Source: JBATBW01 sp049662565
GTDB taxonomy: Bacteria > Bacillota_I > Bacilli_A > Erysipelotrichales > Erysipelotrichaceae
Assembly (NCBI GenBank): GCA_049662565.1
Contig: JBATBW010000041.1
Span: 1-11,382 of the forward strand
DNA length: 11,382 bases
Direction: 5' to 3'
Shown here in pieces: positions 1-7,820 of the stretch. The position numbers and the translations under genes were made by a program. Position 1 is the first letter of the stretch. Each line of letters starts with the position of its first letter. Under the pieces are notes generated by a model. The model did no database searches. It had not been told where the DNA came from and worked only from the letters and a program-made list of their open reading frames with translations.

Positions 1-516
1 GATGTAGGATGTTTACATGGTGCGTTATCAAATATTGAAAAGCAAGTTGTAATGGAAAAGTTTAAAGATGGTAAATACCAAATATTGGTGACTACTACAA
101 TTATTGAAGTTGGTATTGATGTGAAAAAAGCTAATGGAATGATTGTTTATGATGCGCAAAGGTTTGGTTTAAGTCAATTACATCAATTAAGAGGTCGCGT
201 AGGACGAGGGGATTGTGCTGGTTATTTTTATATGCTTAGTGATAGTGATGATGAAAGAGTTGTTGATCGTTTATCTTTTCTTGCGAGTCAAAAAGATGGG
301 TATAAGATTTCTTTGTATGATTTGAAGTATCGAGGTTTTGGAGAGTTATTAGGGGCTAAACAAAGCGGCCAGTTTAATTTTAAATATTGTGATTTTATTA
401 CTGATGAAAATTTAATAACTAATATCTATCAAATCGTTAAAAAACTATTTGATAAAAATTTAATAAGTGATAAAATGAAAGTGTTAGTATTACAAAATAT
501 AGAGAAAGTTGATTAG
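1..516 (+). CDS. recG: ATP-dependent DNA helicase RecG, C-terminal part (5' end outside window)
   Basis: The frame is open from base 1, so this is the last 171 codons of a longer gene. RecG is a cytoplasmic double-stranded DNA translocase that remodels stalled replication forks and Holliday junctions. Visible are the end of the second helicase lobe: the LHG segment at fragment residues 5-7, motif V (TTTIIEVGID, about 31-40) and motif VI (QLRGRVGRG, 62-70). A RecG-type C-terminal segment follows, with RGFGELLGAKQSGQ matching the family RGPGE-lGxrQSG element. This element and the FGLSQLHQLRGRVGRG context separate RecG from Mfd and PriA. The Pro-to-Phe change in RGxGE is a small oddity. The methionine at 52 is internal, not a start. 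It ends with TAG directly before rnc, so the two are probably cotranscribed. The N-terminal wedge domain and Walker motifs lie upstream and cannot be checked. Confidence 0.95.
   Translation, partial: DVGCLHGALSNIEKQVVMEKFKDGKYQILVTTTIIEVGIDVKKANGMIVYDAQRFGLSQLHQLRGRVGRGDCAGYFYMLSDSDDERVVDRLSFLASQKDGYKISLYDLKYRGFGELLGAKQSGQFNFKYCDFITDENLITNIYQIVKKLFDKNLISDKMKVLVLQNIEKVD
449..476 (+). promoter_or_regulatory. Candidate internal promoter ahead of rnc, inside the recG 3' end
   Basis: A TTGATA box (449-454, one mismatch to TTGACA) is followed after 16 nt by TAAAAT (471-476, one mismatch to TATAAT). A TG at 468-469 gives an extended -10 (TGnTAAAAT). A start near 483 would give rnc a leader of about 40 nt. 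AT-rich coding DNA produces such matches by chance, so this is a weak call. If real, it would let rnc, nfnAB and polC be transcribed independently of recG. Confidence 0.3.
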
Positions 517-522
517 GTGTGT

Positions 523-1197
523 ATGGAAATCGAAAAGTTATTTGATAAGTATCAAATAAATCAAGAAGTTACTAATCTTGTCAAACGCGCTTTCTATCAT
601 TCTTCTTACATTCATGAGCATCACAAAAAACAATCAAATGAACGTTTAGAGTTTGTGGGAGATGCGGTATTACAGTTATATAGTGCTGATAAACTATATA
701 ATATCTACCAAATAGATGAAGGGGAAATGACGAAATTAAGGTCGTTATTAGTATGTGAGCGAACGTTGGCAATTTATAGTAAAGAAATTGGTCTTGATAA
801 GTTGTTATTATTAGGGGCGGGCGAGGAAAAGACCGGTGGACGTCAAAGAGACTCAATCCTTGGTGATTTATTTGAAGCATTTTTAGGATCGCTTTATTTG
901 TCATATGGATTTGAATGTGCAAATAAATTTTTAGATCAAACTATTTTAAAATATTTTTATAATCAGGAAGACTTAAAAACTATTGATTATAAAACTAGTT
1001 TACAAGAATACGTTCAGGCGGATATTCGAAAACCTTTATATTATCATTTGATTAAAACTAGTGGTCCTTCTAATGATCCGACCTTTGAAATTGAAGTTTT
1101 ATTGGATGATATTGTCTTAGGTAAGGGTATTGGTAAAACAAAGAAGAAAGCTGAACAAGAGGCAGCGAAAAACGCCTTAAACATATTGGTTAAATAA
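523..1197 (+). CDS. rnc: Ribonuclease III
   Basis: Double-strand-specific endoribonuclease that processes rRNA precursors and structured mRNAs in the cytoplasm. Counting from ATG 523 (224 aa, normal length), the N-terminal endonuclease domain carries the signature NERLEFVGDAVL with E40, E43 and D47, and the second half of the Mg2+ site in DSILGDLFEAFLGSLY with D115 and E118. The catalytic set is therefore complete. A linker leads to a double-stranded RNA-binding domain at about 155-223, beginning DYKTSLQEYVQ and ending in the basic KTKKKAEQEAAKNAL helix. The start is ambiguous. GTG 517 touches the recG stop and adds two residues, but ATG 523 has AGG of AGGTG (515-519) 5 nt upstream, the spacing used by nusA and nfnA, so I prefer 523. 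Unlike in Bacillus, as I recall it, rnc directly follows recG, with no phospholipid or fatty-acid genes between. Confidence 0.95.
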   Translation: MEIEKLFDKYQINQEVTNLVKRAFYHSSYIHEHHKKQSNERLEFVGDAVLQLYSADKLYNIYQIDEGEMTKLRSLLVCERTLAIYSKEIGLDKLLLLGAGEEKTGGRQRDSILGDLFEAFLGSLYLSYGFECANKFLDQTILKYFYNQEDLKTIDYKTSLQEYVQADIRKPLYYHLIKTSGPSNDPTFEIEVLLDDIVLGKGIGKTKKKAEQEAAKNALNILVK

Positions 1198-1207
1198 GGA
1201 GGTAAAT

Positions 1208-2035
1208 ATGTTTAAAATTATTGATAAGAAACAATTAAGTTCTAACATTTTTGAAATGGAAATTGATGCGCCATTGATCACTATCAATTACAAAATTGGT
1301 CAATTTGTTATCATTCGTATTGATGATAAAGGGGAACGTTTTCCGCTTACTATTGCGCGTTGTAATAAAGAAAAAGGCTCAATTAGTATTATTTACCAAG
1401 CAATTGGGGCAAGCACGATGTTGTTGTCGCAATTGAATATTGGTGATTTTATCAAGGATGTTGTTGGCCCTTTAGGTCATCCAACTGATTATCCTGAAAG
1501 TGCGAGAAAAGTATGTATAATTGGTGGTGGTGTTGGCAATGCGATTGCTTTTCCGCAAGCTATTTATGCGACTTCAAATAATTTTGATACTGAAATATTA
1601 GTTGGTTTTAGAAATAAAGAAGCGATTATTTTAGAAGATCAATTTAAGGCTTTAACTGATAAAGTATATATTGCGACTGATGATGGTTCTTATGGGTTTA
1701 ATGGGAATACTAATCAATTATTGATGGAAAGATTAAAAGAAACTACATATGACTTAGTCATTGTTATTGGGCCAATTTTGATGATGAAAGCGATTGGTAA
1801 AACATGTGCAGAACATAATATTAAATGTCTAGCGAGTTTAAATCCAATTATGATTGATGGAACTGGTATGTGTGGTGGTTGTCGTGTGCGAGTTGGTGGA
1901 CAAACTAAGTTTGCTTGTGTTGATGGGCCGGACTTTGATGCGACTTTAATCGATTTTGATGATTTAAATACCCGTAATAAGACTTATCGGTGTGAAGAAC
2001 AAGATCATGTTTGTAGAATTAGAGGTGAAAAGTAA
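1208..2035 (+). CDS. nfnA: NfnA: small FAD/[2Fe-2S] subunit of NADH-dependent ferredoxin:NADP+ oxidoreductase
   Basis: Small subunit (275 aa) of the cytoplasmic flavin-bifurcating transhydrogenase NfnAB. The complex reversibly couples NADPH oxidation to reduction of NAD+ and ferredoxin. The fold is of the ferredoxin-NADP+ reductase type: an FAD-binding barrel with RFPLT at 44-48, then a nucleotide domain with the glycine loop GGGVGNA at 106-112. Near the C-terminus, DGTGMCGGC followed by FACVDGPDFD supplies D217, C222, C225 and C237. This is the Asp plus three-Cys pattern I recall for the NfnA [2Fe-2S] cluster, and it separates this protein from dihydroorotate dehydrogenase subunit PyrK. The start has a strong Shine-Dalgarno (AAGGAGGT, 1196-1203) overlapping the rnc stop. 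The stop shares one base with the nfnB start, as expected for two partners made together. Older annotations call the family sulfide dehydrogenase or ferredoxin-NADP reductase subunit alpha. Confidence 0.9.
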   Translation: MFKIIDKKQLSSNIFEMEIDAPLITINYKIGQFVIIRIDDKGERFPLTIARCNKEKGSISIIYQAIGASTMLLSQLNIGDFIKDVVGPLGHPTDYPESARKVCIIGGGVGNAIAFPQAIYATSNNFDTEILVGFRNKEAIILEDQFKALTDKVYIATDDGSYGFNGNTNQLLMERLKETTYDLVIVIGPILMMKAIGKTCAEHNIKCLASLNPIMIDGTGMCGGCRVRVGGQTKFACVDGPDFDATLIDFDDLNTRNKTYRCEEQDHVCRIRGEK

Positions 2036-3396
2036 TGAGTACAGTAAATAGAAACGAAATGCCTGTCCAAGATGCGGATGTACGTAATAAAAATTTTAGT
2101 GAGGTTGCTTTAGGTTATACTTTAGATATTGCGAAAGATGAAGCTAGTAGATGTTTGAATTGTAAGAATGCTCGTTGTATTCAAGGTTGTCCAGTAAGTG
2201 TTAATATTCCGGATTTTATTCAAAAAGTTAAAGAAAATGATATCAATGGTGCATTTGATATTGTTAGTAATAACCATGGATTCTTAAGTATTTGTGGTCG
2301 TGTTTGTCCTCAAGAAAATCAATGTGAAAAATATTGTATAAAAGGTATCAAGGGTGAAAGCGTCGCAATTGGTCGTTTAGAAAGATTTGTTGGTGATAAT
2401 CATACGAATACTAAAATTACTAAAGTGGAATCAAATGGTATTAAAGTAGCTTGTGTTGGTAGTGGTCCAGCTTCTTTAGCTTGCGCTAATGAATTAAACG
2501 CCCGCGGATTTGATGTAACTATTTATGAAGCTCTACATGTTTTAGGTGGAGTTTTACAATATGGTATTCCAGAATTTCGTTTGCCAAAAGCAGTGGTTAA
2601 TCGAGAAATTAATGCCTTAATTGAAAAAGGTGTTCATATGGTTACGGATGTTGTCATTGGTCGTACTTTGACAATTTCACAGTTACAAGAACAAGGTTTT
2701 AAGGCTATCTTTGTTGGTAGTGGTGCGGGATTGCCGCGTTTTATGGGTATTGAAAATGAAAATGCGGTTGGTGTATTTAGTGCCAATGAATATTTAACTC
2801 GTGTTAATTTAATGCATGCTTATGATGATGAATATGCAACACCAATTAAGAAATACGAAAAAGTTTGCGTTGTTGGTGGCGGTAATGTGGCGATGGATGC
2901 TGCGCGTTGTGCGAAACGTTTAGGTGCTGATGTATCGATTGTTTATCGTCGTAGTCAAAAAGAAATGCCGGCGCGTTTAGATGAAGTTGAACATGCTTTA
3001 GAGGAAGGTATTCATTTAGTGGAATTAACTAATCCGACGAAAGTTATCATTAACGAAGATGGCGCTATTAAAGGCTTAGAATGTGAAAAAATGCAATTAG
3101 TACAAAGCGATAGTGGACGTGCTAGTGTTAAACCAATTAGTGATAGTTTACATGTGATTGATTGTGATTGTATGATTATGTCGATTGGTACAGTTGCCAA
3201 TCCGATTATTGGTCAAACAAGTGATATTGGGACAAATGATTATGGTTTAATTATTGTCGATGAAGATCAAATGACAACAGTGGATAATGTTTATGCTGGT
3301 GGTGATATTGTAAGTGGTGCAGCAACTGTTATTCTAGCGATGGGAGCAGGTAAAAAAGCTGGTAATTCCATTGCGGAAAAGCTTTTAGCTAAATAA
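2035..3396 (+). CDS. nfnB: NfnB: large FAD/iron-sulfur subunit of NADH-dependent ferredoxin:NADP+ oxidoreductase (GltD-like)
   Basis: Large subunit (453 aa) that binds NADP(H), the bifurcating FAD and two [4Fe-4S] clusters. The N-terminal domain has cysteines C40, C43, C48, C52 (CLNCKNARCIQGCP) and C87, C91, C97, C101 (CGRVCPQENQCEKYC), as in the GltD/DPYD family. The FAD-binding motif is GSGPASLACA at about 142-151 with GGVLQYGIPEFRLPK at 171-185. A second Rossmann segment, VVGGGNVAMDAARCAKRLGA (279-298) with YRRSQKEMPAR (304-314), binds NADPH. The FAD-closing AGGDIVSGAATVILAMGAGKKAG lies near the end. Alone it resembles the glutamate synthase small subunit, but no large glutamate synthase gene is present and NfnA is adjacent, so NfnB is the better call. 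Start ATG 2035 overlaps the nfnA stop by one base and has AGAGGTGA at 2021-2028. It ends overlapping polC by one base, an odd partner for a metabolic gene. Confidence 0.9.
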   Translation: MSTVNRNEMPVQDADVRNKNFSEVALGYTLDIAKDEASRCLNCKNARCIQGCPVSVNIPDFIQKVKENDINGAFDIVSNNHGFLSICGRVCPQENQCEKYCIKGIKGESVAIGRLERFVGDNHTNTKITKVESNGIKVACVGSGPASLACANELNARGFDVTIYEALHVLGGVLQYGIPEFRLPKAVVNREINALIEKGVHMVTDVVIGRTLTISQLQEQGFKAIFVGSGAGLPRFMGIENENAVGVFSANEYLTRVNLMHAYDDEYATPIKKYEKVCVVGGGNVAMDAARCAKRLGADVSIVYRRSQKEMPARLDEVEHALEEGIHLVELTNPTKVIINEDGAIKGLECEKMQLVQSDSGRASVKPISDSLHVIDCDCMIMSIGTVANPIIGQTSDIGTNDYGLIIVDEDQMTTVDNVYAGGDIVSGAATVILAMGAGKKAGNSIAEKLLAK

Positions 3397-6300
3397 TGCA
3401 AGAATTATTTCAAAAACAGATAAAAAATCTAGGGATAAGTGATTCAACTTATCCCGAAATTTTTCAAATTAGTTTGGAAAGACCACCGCTTTATAATAAA
3501 AATGAACAAAGTTTAATTTTGTTTTTACATAGTAAAAAACCTTTAAACTTTAGTTTGTATCAATTGATCACCAATAAATATGCCAAAAAGTTGCAAGTTA
3601 ATGTTAAGTTAAATGTTGCTTGTGACTTAGTTGATATTACTATTTCTAATTTACAGAAATATTTAGATGAAGTTTTATATAATGATTTACATATCGATGA
3701 ACAAATATTAGTTTCTATTGATGAGAAAACTAATTCTTTTGCGTTGTTAGTTACTAATGATTTACAAAAAGATAAAATAGAATTAGCGTTACCTAATATC
3801 ATTAGTTGTTTGCATAACTATGGTATTAATGTTAAATTTAGTGTTAAATTAAATGAAATTAAATTTGAACAAAGAACTGTTGAAGTAGCCCAAAGTAAGA
3901 AGTATCGGGTTAATATTAACAATTATCAAAATGTTCTTTTAAAAGATATTCAACCTTCAAGAAATAAGATAGCGGTTAGTGGTTTTGTTTATGAAGTTGA
4001 AAATCGTGACAACAAAAGCAAAAAAACGATGAGCCAATCATTTATTTTAATGGATGATGATAATGCGATTCGTTGTACGCGTTTAAGTAGTACTTTTTTT
4101 CCTAAAGATTATAGTAAGAACTGGGATTATGAGGCATTAGAATTATTTGTGAATAAAACTGGTAGAGGAAAACATTATATTACTATTTACGGGACTTATT
4201 TATATGATGATAAATTTTTAAAGGATCATATTTTTAATATTGAAGAATTAGAGTTTACAAGTCCTTTGAAAGTAGAAAAAGATAGTGCGTCGATACCACG
4301 TTATGAATTACATTCACATACTAATATGAGTGAGATGGATGGCGTATGCGAACCTAGTGATATTGTGAATCAAGCATTTGCGATGGGTTTAAGTGGAATT
4401 ACTATTTGTGATCATAATGTTGTTCAAGGATTTCCATCAGCATATAATGCCTATAAAGCGATAAAGAAAGGAAATCCGGATACGAATTTTAAGGTTACTT
4501 TTGGAGTAGAAGGTGATGTTGCACGTCCTTTAATCAATGTTTATCAAAGTAAGGATATTAATTTATCCGATGCATCTTATGTCATTTTTGACTTGGAAAC
4601 AACGGGTTTATCAAGTGATTATGACAAAATTATTGAGTTTGGGGCGGTGAAATTACAAGATGGTAATGTCATTGAATCGAAACAATTCTTTATTAATCCG
4701 CAAAGAAAGATATCATCTTTTATTAGCGGTAAGACTAATATCACTGATATGGATGTGAAAAATGCTCCGATATTTGAAGAGTGTTACCAAGATATTTTAG
4801 ATTTCTTTGGTGATAGCATTTTAGTTGCGCATAATGCGACTTTTGATATTGGTTTTATTAATGAGAGTTTAAAGCGGATTGGTCAACCAAAGTTAACTAA
4901 TCCTTATATCGATACATTGGCGGTTTGTCGTAGTTTATATAAAGAAAGAACGAAGTATTCTTTAGGGGCAATTGCCCGTAGCTTATCTATTACTTATGAT
5001 GATGAAGTAGCGCATAGAGCGGATTATGATGCGGATATTTTAGGAAATGTCTTTGTTCGTTTATTAAAAGATTTAGGTGATATTTCGATTACTAATTTAA
5101 ATGATTTGAGTAAATTTGGTTATCAAAATTATTTTGGACAGGCTAATAAGAATCATGTGACTATTATTGCGAAAAATAATGCGGGTTTAAAACGATTGTT
5201 TGAATTAATTTCTTTATCACATACAACTTATTTATCTTTATTAGGTAAGGTTAATGGAAAAAAAGAAGGCGATGAAATTAAGGCAGAGCCGAAGATTCCT
5301 CTTGATGAATTAGTTAATGATCGTGATAATCTATTGATTGGTTCTAGTTGTTTAAATAATGAGATTTTTGAATTAGCTTGTAATAGAGGGTTTGATGAAT
5401 TAGTTGAGTCTATGGCTTTTTATGATTATATTGAGATTCAGCCTTTAGACCATTACCGTCATTTGATTACTCGTCATGTCATTCCGGATAATGAAAGATT
5501 ACAATTGATTATTGAAAAGATTATTAAAGCAGCAAATGTTGCGGGTAAATTGGTTGTGGTTAGTGGTGATGTTCATTATGCTAGTTTAAAACAAAAACAA
5601 TATCGTGATGTTTATATTTTCTCGCAAGGGATTGGTGGCAAACGTCATCCTTTATATTCATATAATGCGATTGATCGCAGTAATTTTGTTAGTCCAAATC
5701 AACATATACAATATACGGATGAAATGAAGAAACATTTTAATTTTTTAAATGATGAAAAACTTGTCGATGATATTGTGGTAAATAATCCTTTAAAGATTGT
5801 GGGAAGTATTGAAGAAGTAAAAGTTATTAAGGATGAGTTATATGCTCCATCTTTAGATAATTGTGATGAAATTTTTAGTAACATTTGTTATTCTAATGCG
5901 AGAAAGCAATATGGTGATCCATTACCAGAAATTGTTAGTGCGCGTTTGGATAAAGAGTTAAGTGCCATTTTTAAGGGTGGTTACGGGGTTATTTATTATA
6001 TTTCCCATTTATTATGTAAAAAGAGTAATGATGATGGCTATTTAGTAGGTAGTAGGGGTAGTGTTGGTAGTAGTTTTGTAGCGACGATGAGTAATATTAC
6101 GGAAGTTAATCCTTTGATGCCTCATTATTATTGTGGTAAGTGTTTATATAGTGAGTTCATTGATGATAGTAGTATTGCGAGTGGTTTAGATATGCCACAT
6201 AAAGTATGTCCTAAATGTGGCGAACAATTGTATCAAGATGGTCAAAATATTCCGTTTGAGACTTTTTTAGGTTTTAATTGTGATAAGACTCCTGATATCG

Positions 6301-7745
6301 ATTTGAACTTCGCTTCGGATTATCAATCGCAAGCTCATGAATATTTAAGAGAAACTCTAGGTGATAAATATGTCTATCGGGCAGGTACGGTTGGAACAGT
6401 AGCTTTTAAAACTGCCTTTGGTTATATTAAGGGTTATTTCGAAGAAAAGAATTTACCTTATAATTTAGATTTTGCGAATGCTCGTCGATATGCATATAAT
6501 TGCATGGGGGTTAAGCGGACTAGTGGTCAACATCCAGGAGGAATTGTGGCAATTGCCAAGGGTAATACGGTTTGTGATTTTACGCCTTATCAATATCCGG
6601 CGAATAATCCCAATGCCAATTGGTTAACAACCCATTTTGATTATCATTCGATTGAAGAGAATGTTTTAAAATTTGATATTTTAGCACATGTTGATCCAAT
6701 GGCGATGCACTTTTTGCATAATGTAACGGGCATCGATCCTACGACATTACCTTTAAATGATAGTGCGGTTATTAGTTTGTTTAGCAGTTTTGATGCTTTA
6801 AAGATTGACCCCACTAAGTATAGCGAATCTAACGGAGTAGCAGGGTTACCGGAATTTGGCACAAGCTTTGTTCGAAGAATTTTAGACGAAACTAAGCCGA
6901 CTAAATTTAGTGAGTTAATTATTATTTCGGGTTTATCCCATGGCACTGATGTTTGGACAGGTAATGCTCAGGAATTAATTAGAGATAATATTTGTACTTT
7001 GAGTGAAGTTATTGGTTGTCGTGATGATATTATGTCTTATTTGATTGGGAAGAATTTACCGCCTAAGACGAGTTTTGACATAATGGAAGCGGTGCGTAAA
7101 GGTAAGGGTCTTAAAGATGATTGGATCATCGAAATGGAAAAGAATGAGGTGCCTAGTTGGTATATTAATTCTTGTAAGAAGATTAAGTATTTATTTCCTA
7201 AAGCCCATGCGGTAGCATACGTTATTATGTGTTTAAGAGTAGGATGGTTTAAGGTTTATCAACCAATTCATTATTATGCTTCATATTTCAGTTTGCGTTG
7301 TGATGTTTATGATATTATGACGATGATAGAAGGTTTGGATGCGATTAATTATAAATTGAATGATATTAATAATCGTTTAAATGATCGCGAATTAATGAAA
7401 GATGTTAGTGAAAAGGAAAAGAAATTGGTCGCTATTTTTGAAGTTGCGAAAGAGATGTATCTTCGTGGATTTAAGTTTGGGAAGATTGATCTATATTTAT
7501 CGGATGCGACGCATTTTAAGATGAATCCTAATAATCCATTAGAATTGATTCCGCCTTTTACTAGTTTAGATGGTTTAGGGGAGAGTGTAGCAATTAAGAT
7601 TGTGGAAGCTCGACAAAATGGGGAATTTATTTCCGTTGAGGATTTTAAAAATCGGACTTCAATTTCAAAGACTAATATTAGTAATTTGGAAAAAATGCAT
7701 GTTCTTGATGGGATGCCACAAGAAAATCAATTAAGCTTATTTTAG
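3396..7745 (+). CDS. polC: DNA polymerase III PolC-type, alpha subunit with built-in 3'-5' exonuclease
   Basis: Main replicative polymerase of low-GC Gram-positives; 1449 aa is close to Bacillus PolC. Domain order is typical: a divergent N-terminal domain (1-185), an OB fold (about 185-280), and a PHP domain beginning ELHSHTNMSEMDG (about 304-316) and interrupted by the DEDDh exonuclease. The exonuclease has D399 and E401 (FDLETTG), D484 (HNATFD), and H540 and D545 (HRADYD). PHP resumes to VSGDVHY. The polymerase has GSRGSVGSS, a four-Cys zinc site (C913, C916, C938, C941), and catalytic aspartates D967 and D969 (PDIDLNF) plus D1094 (FDILAH). A helix-hairpin-helix-like GLGES lies near 1393. 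The last five residues are QLSLF, a beta-clamp-binding motif. The start overlaps nfnB by one base and I see no Shine-Dalgarno before it, so initiation probably relies on ribosomes finishing nfnB. A terminator-like hairpin lies within codons 13-23. Confidence 0.97.
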   Translation: MQELFQKQIKNLGISDSTYPEIFQISLERPPLYNKNEQSLILFLHSKKPLNFSLYQLITNKYAKKLQVNVKLNVACDLVDITISNLQKYLDEVLYNDLHIDEQILVSIDEKTNSFALLVTNDLQKDKIELALPNIISCLHNYGINVKFSVKLNEIKFEQRTVEVAQSKKYRVNINNYQNVLLKDIQPSRNKIAVSGFVYEVENRDNKSKKTMSQSFILMDDDNAIRCTRLSSTFFPKDYSKNWDYEALELFVNKTGRGKHYITIYGTYLYDDKFLKDHIFNIEELEFTSPLKVEKDSASIPRYELHSHTNMSEMDGVCEPSDIVNQAFAMGLSGITICDHNVVQGFPSAYNAYKAIKKGNPDTNFKVTFGVEGDVARPLINVYQSKDINLSDASYVIFDLETTGLSSDYDKIIEFGAVKLQDGNVIESKQFFINPQRKISSFISGKTNITDMDVKNAPIFEECYQDILDFFGDSILVAHNATFDIGFINESLKRIGQPKLTNPYIDTLAVCRSLYKERTKYSLGAIARSLSITYDDEVAHRADYDADILGNVFVRLLKDLGDISITNLNDLSKFGYQNYFGQANKNHVTIIAKNNAGLKRLFELISLSHTTYLSLLGKVNGKKEGDEIKAEPKIPLDELVNDRDNLLIGSSCLNNEIFELACNRGFDELVESMAFYDYIEIQPLDHYRHLITRHVIPDNERLQLIIEKIIKAANVAGKLVVVSGDVHYASLKQKQYRDVYIFSQGIGGKRHPLYSYNAIDRSNFVSPNQHIQYTDEMKKHFNFLNDEKLVDDIVVNNPLKIVGSIEEVKVIKDELYAPSLDNCDEIFSNICYSNARKQYGDPLPEIVSARLDKELSAIFKGGYGVIYYISHLLCKKSNDDGYLVGSRGSVGSSFVATMSNITEVNPLMPHYYCGKCLYSEFIDDSSIASGLDMPHKVCPKCGEQLYQDGQNIPFETFLGFNCDKTPDIDLNFASDYQSQAHEYLRETLGDKYVYRAGTVGTVAFKTAFGYIKGYFEEKNLPYNLDFANARRYAYNCMGVKRTSGQHPGGIVAIAKGNTVCDFTPYQYPANNPNANWLTTHFDYHSIEENVLKFDILAHVDPMAMHFLHNVTGIDPTTLPLNDSAVISLFSSFDALKIDPTKYSESNGVAGLPEFGTSFVRRILDETKPTKFSELIIISGLSHGTDVWTGNAQELIRDNICTLSEVIGCRDDIMSYLIGKNLPPKTSFDIMEAVRKGKGLKDDWIIEMEKNEVPSWYINSCKKIKYLFPKAHAVAYVIMCLRVGWFKVYQPIHYYASYFSLRCDVYDIMTMIEGLDAINYKLNDINNRLNDRELMKDVSEKEKKLVAIFEVAKEMYLRGFKFGKIDLYLSDATHFKMNPNNPLELIPPFTSLDGLGESVAIKIVEARQNGEFISVEDFKNRTSISKTNISNLEKMHVLDGMPQENQLSLF
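3432..3464 (+). terminator. Terminator-like hairpin within the first codons of polC
   Basis: GGGATAAGT (3432-3440) and ACTTATCCC (3447-3455) form a perfect 9-bp inverted repeat around a 6-nt loop. GAAA and then five T (3460-3464) follow. The shape is that of a Rho-independent terminator, though the T-tract is short and offset by four bases. It starts 36 nt after the polC start codon and just downstream of nfnB. It could terminate part of the transcription leaving nfnAB, or it could be a chance product of the codons. The low GC content and lack of a long U-tract keep confidence modest. Confidence 0.35.
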
Positions 7746-7746
7746 G

Positions 7747-7775
7747 TTGCAAATGAGAAAAAAATATAGTATTAT
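7747..7775 (+). promoter_or_regulatory. Probable sigma-A-type promoter of the rimP-nusA-infB operon
   Basis: TTGCAA (7747-7752, four of six matches to TTGACA) lies 17 nt upstream of TATTAT (7770-7775, five of six to TATAAT). It is in the only real intergenic gap in the window and begins two bases after the polC stop. Transcription would start near 7782, giving a leader of about 50 nt that contains the hairpin at 7792-7813. An alternative -10, TATATA at 7775-7780, would require a longer spacer. Confidence 0.6.
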
Positions 7776-7791
7776 ATATAAGTAATCAAAA

Positions 7792-7820
7792 AGAGAGTGG
7801 GAAACCACTCTTTATTGTTG
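7792..7820 (+). terminator. Leader hairpin with weak T-tract before rimP: probable attenuator or polC terminator
   Basis: AGAGTGG (7794-7800) pairs with CCACTCT (7805-7811) across a GAAA tetraloop. The stem extends outward by a G-U and an A-U pair (7792-7793 with 7812-7813), giving 9 bp. It is followed by a broken T-run (TTTATTGTTG). It sits about 10 nt into the predicted leader and ends before the rimP Shine-Dalgarno. From my knowledge of Bacillus, NusA represses its own operon through a NusA-dependent terminator in the leader, and a weak, interrupted U-tract is typical of such sites. Autoregulation here is inference. The same hairpin could also end polC read-through transcripts. Confidence 0.6.

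Noticed and set aside
1175..1199. Possible stem CCTTAAAC with GTT-AAA-TAAGG that could mask the nfnA Shine-Dalgarno
   Set aside because: It needs a three-base bulge, is mostly A-U, and leaves part of AGGAGG free. Too weak to call a regulatory element.
2035..3396. nfnB as glutamate synthase small subunit (gltD)
   Set aside because: No glutamate synthase large subunit is nearby, and the overlapping nfnA with its Asp plus three-Cys cluster motif fits an Nfn pair better.
581..7000. Several minus-strand open frames of 61-113 codons inside rnc, nfnB and polC
   Set aside because: They are antisense to strongly supported genes, show no domain or ribosome binding site, and read like reverse complements of the coding frame.
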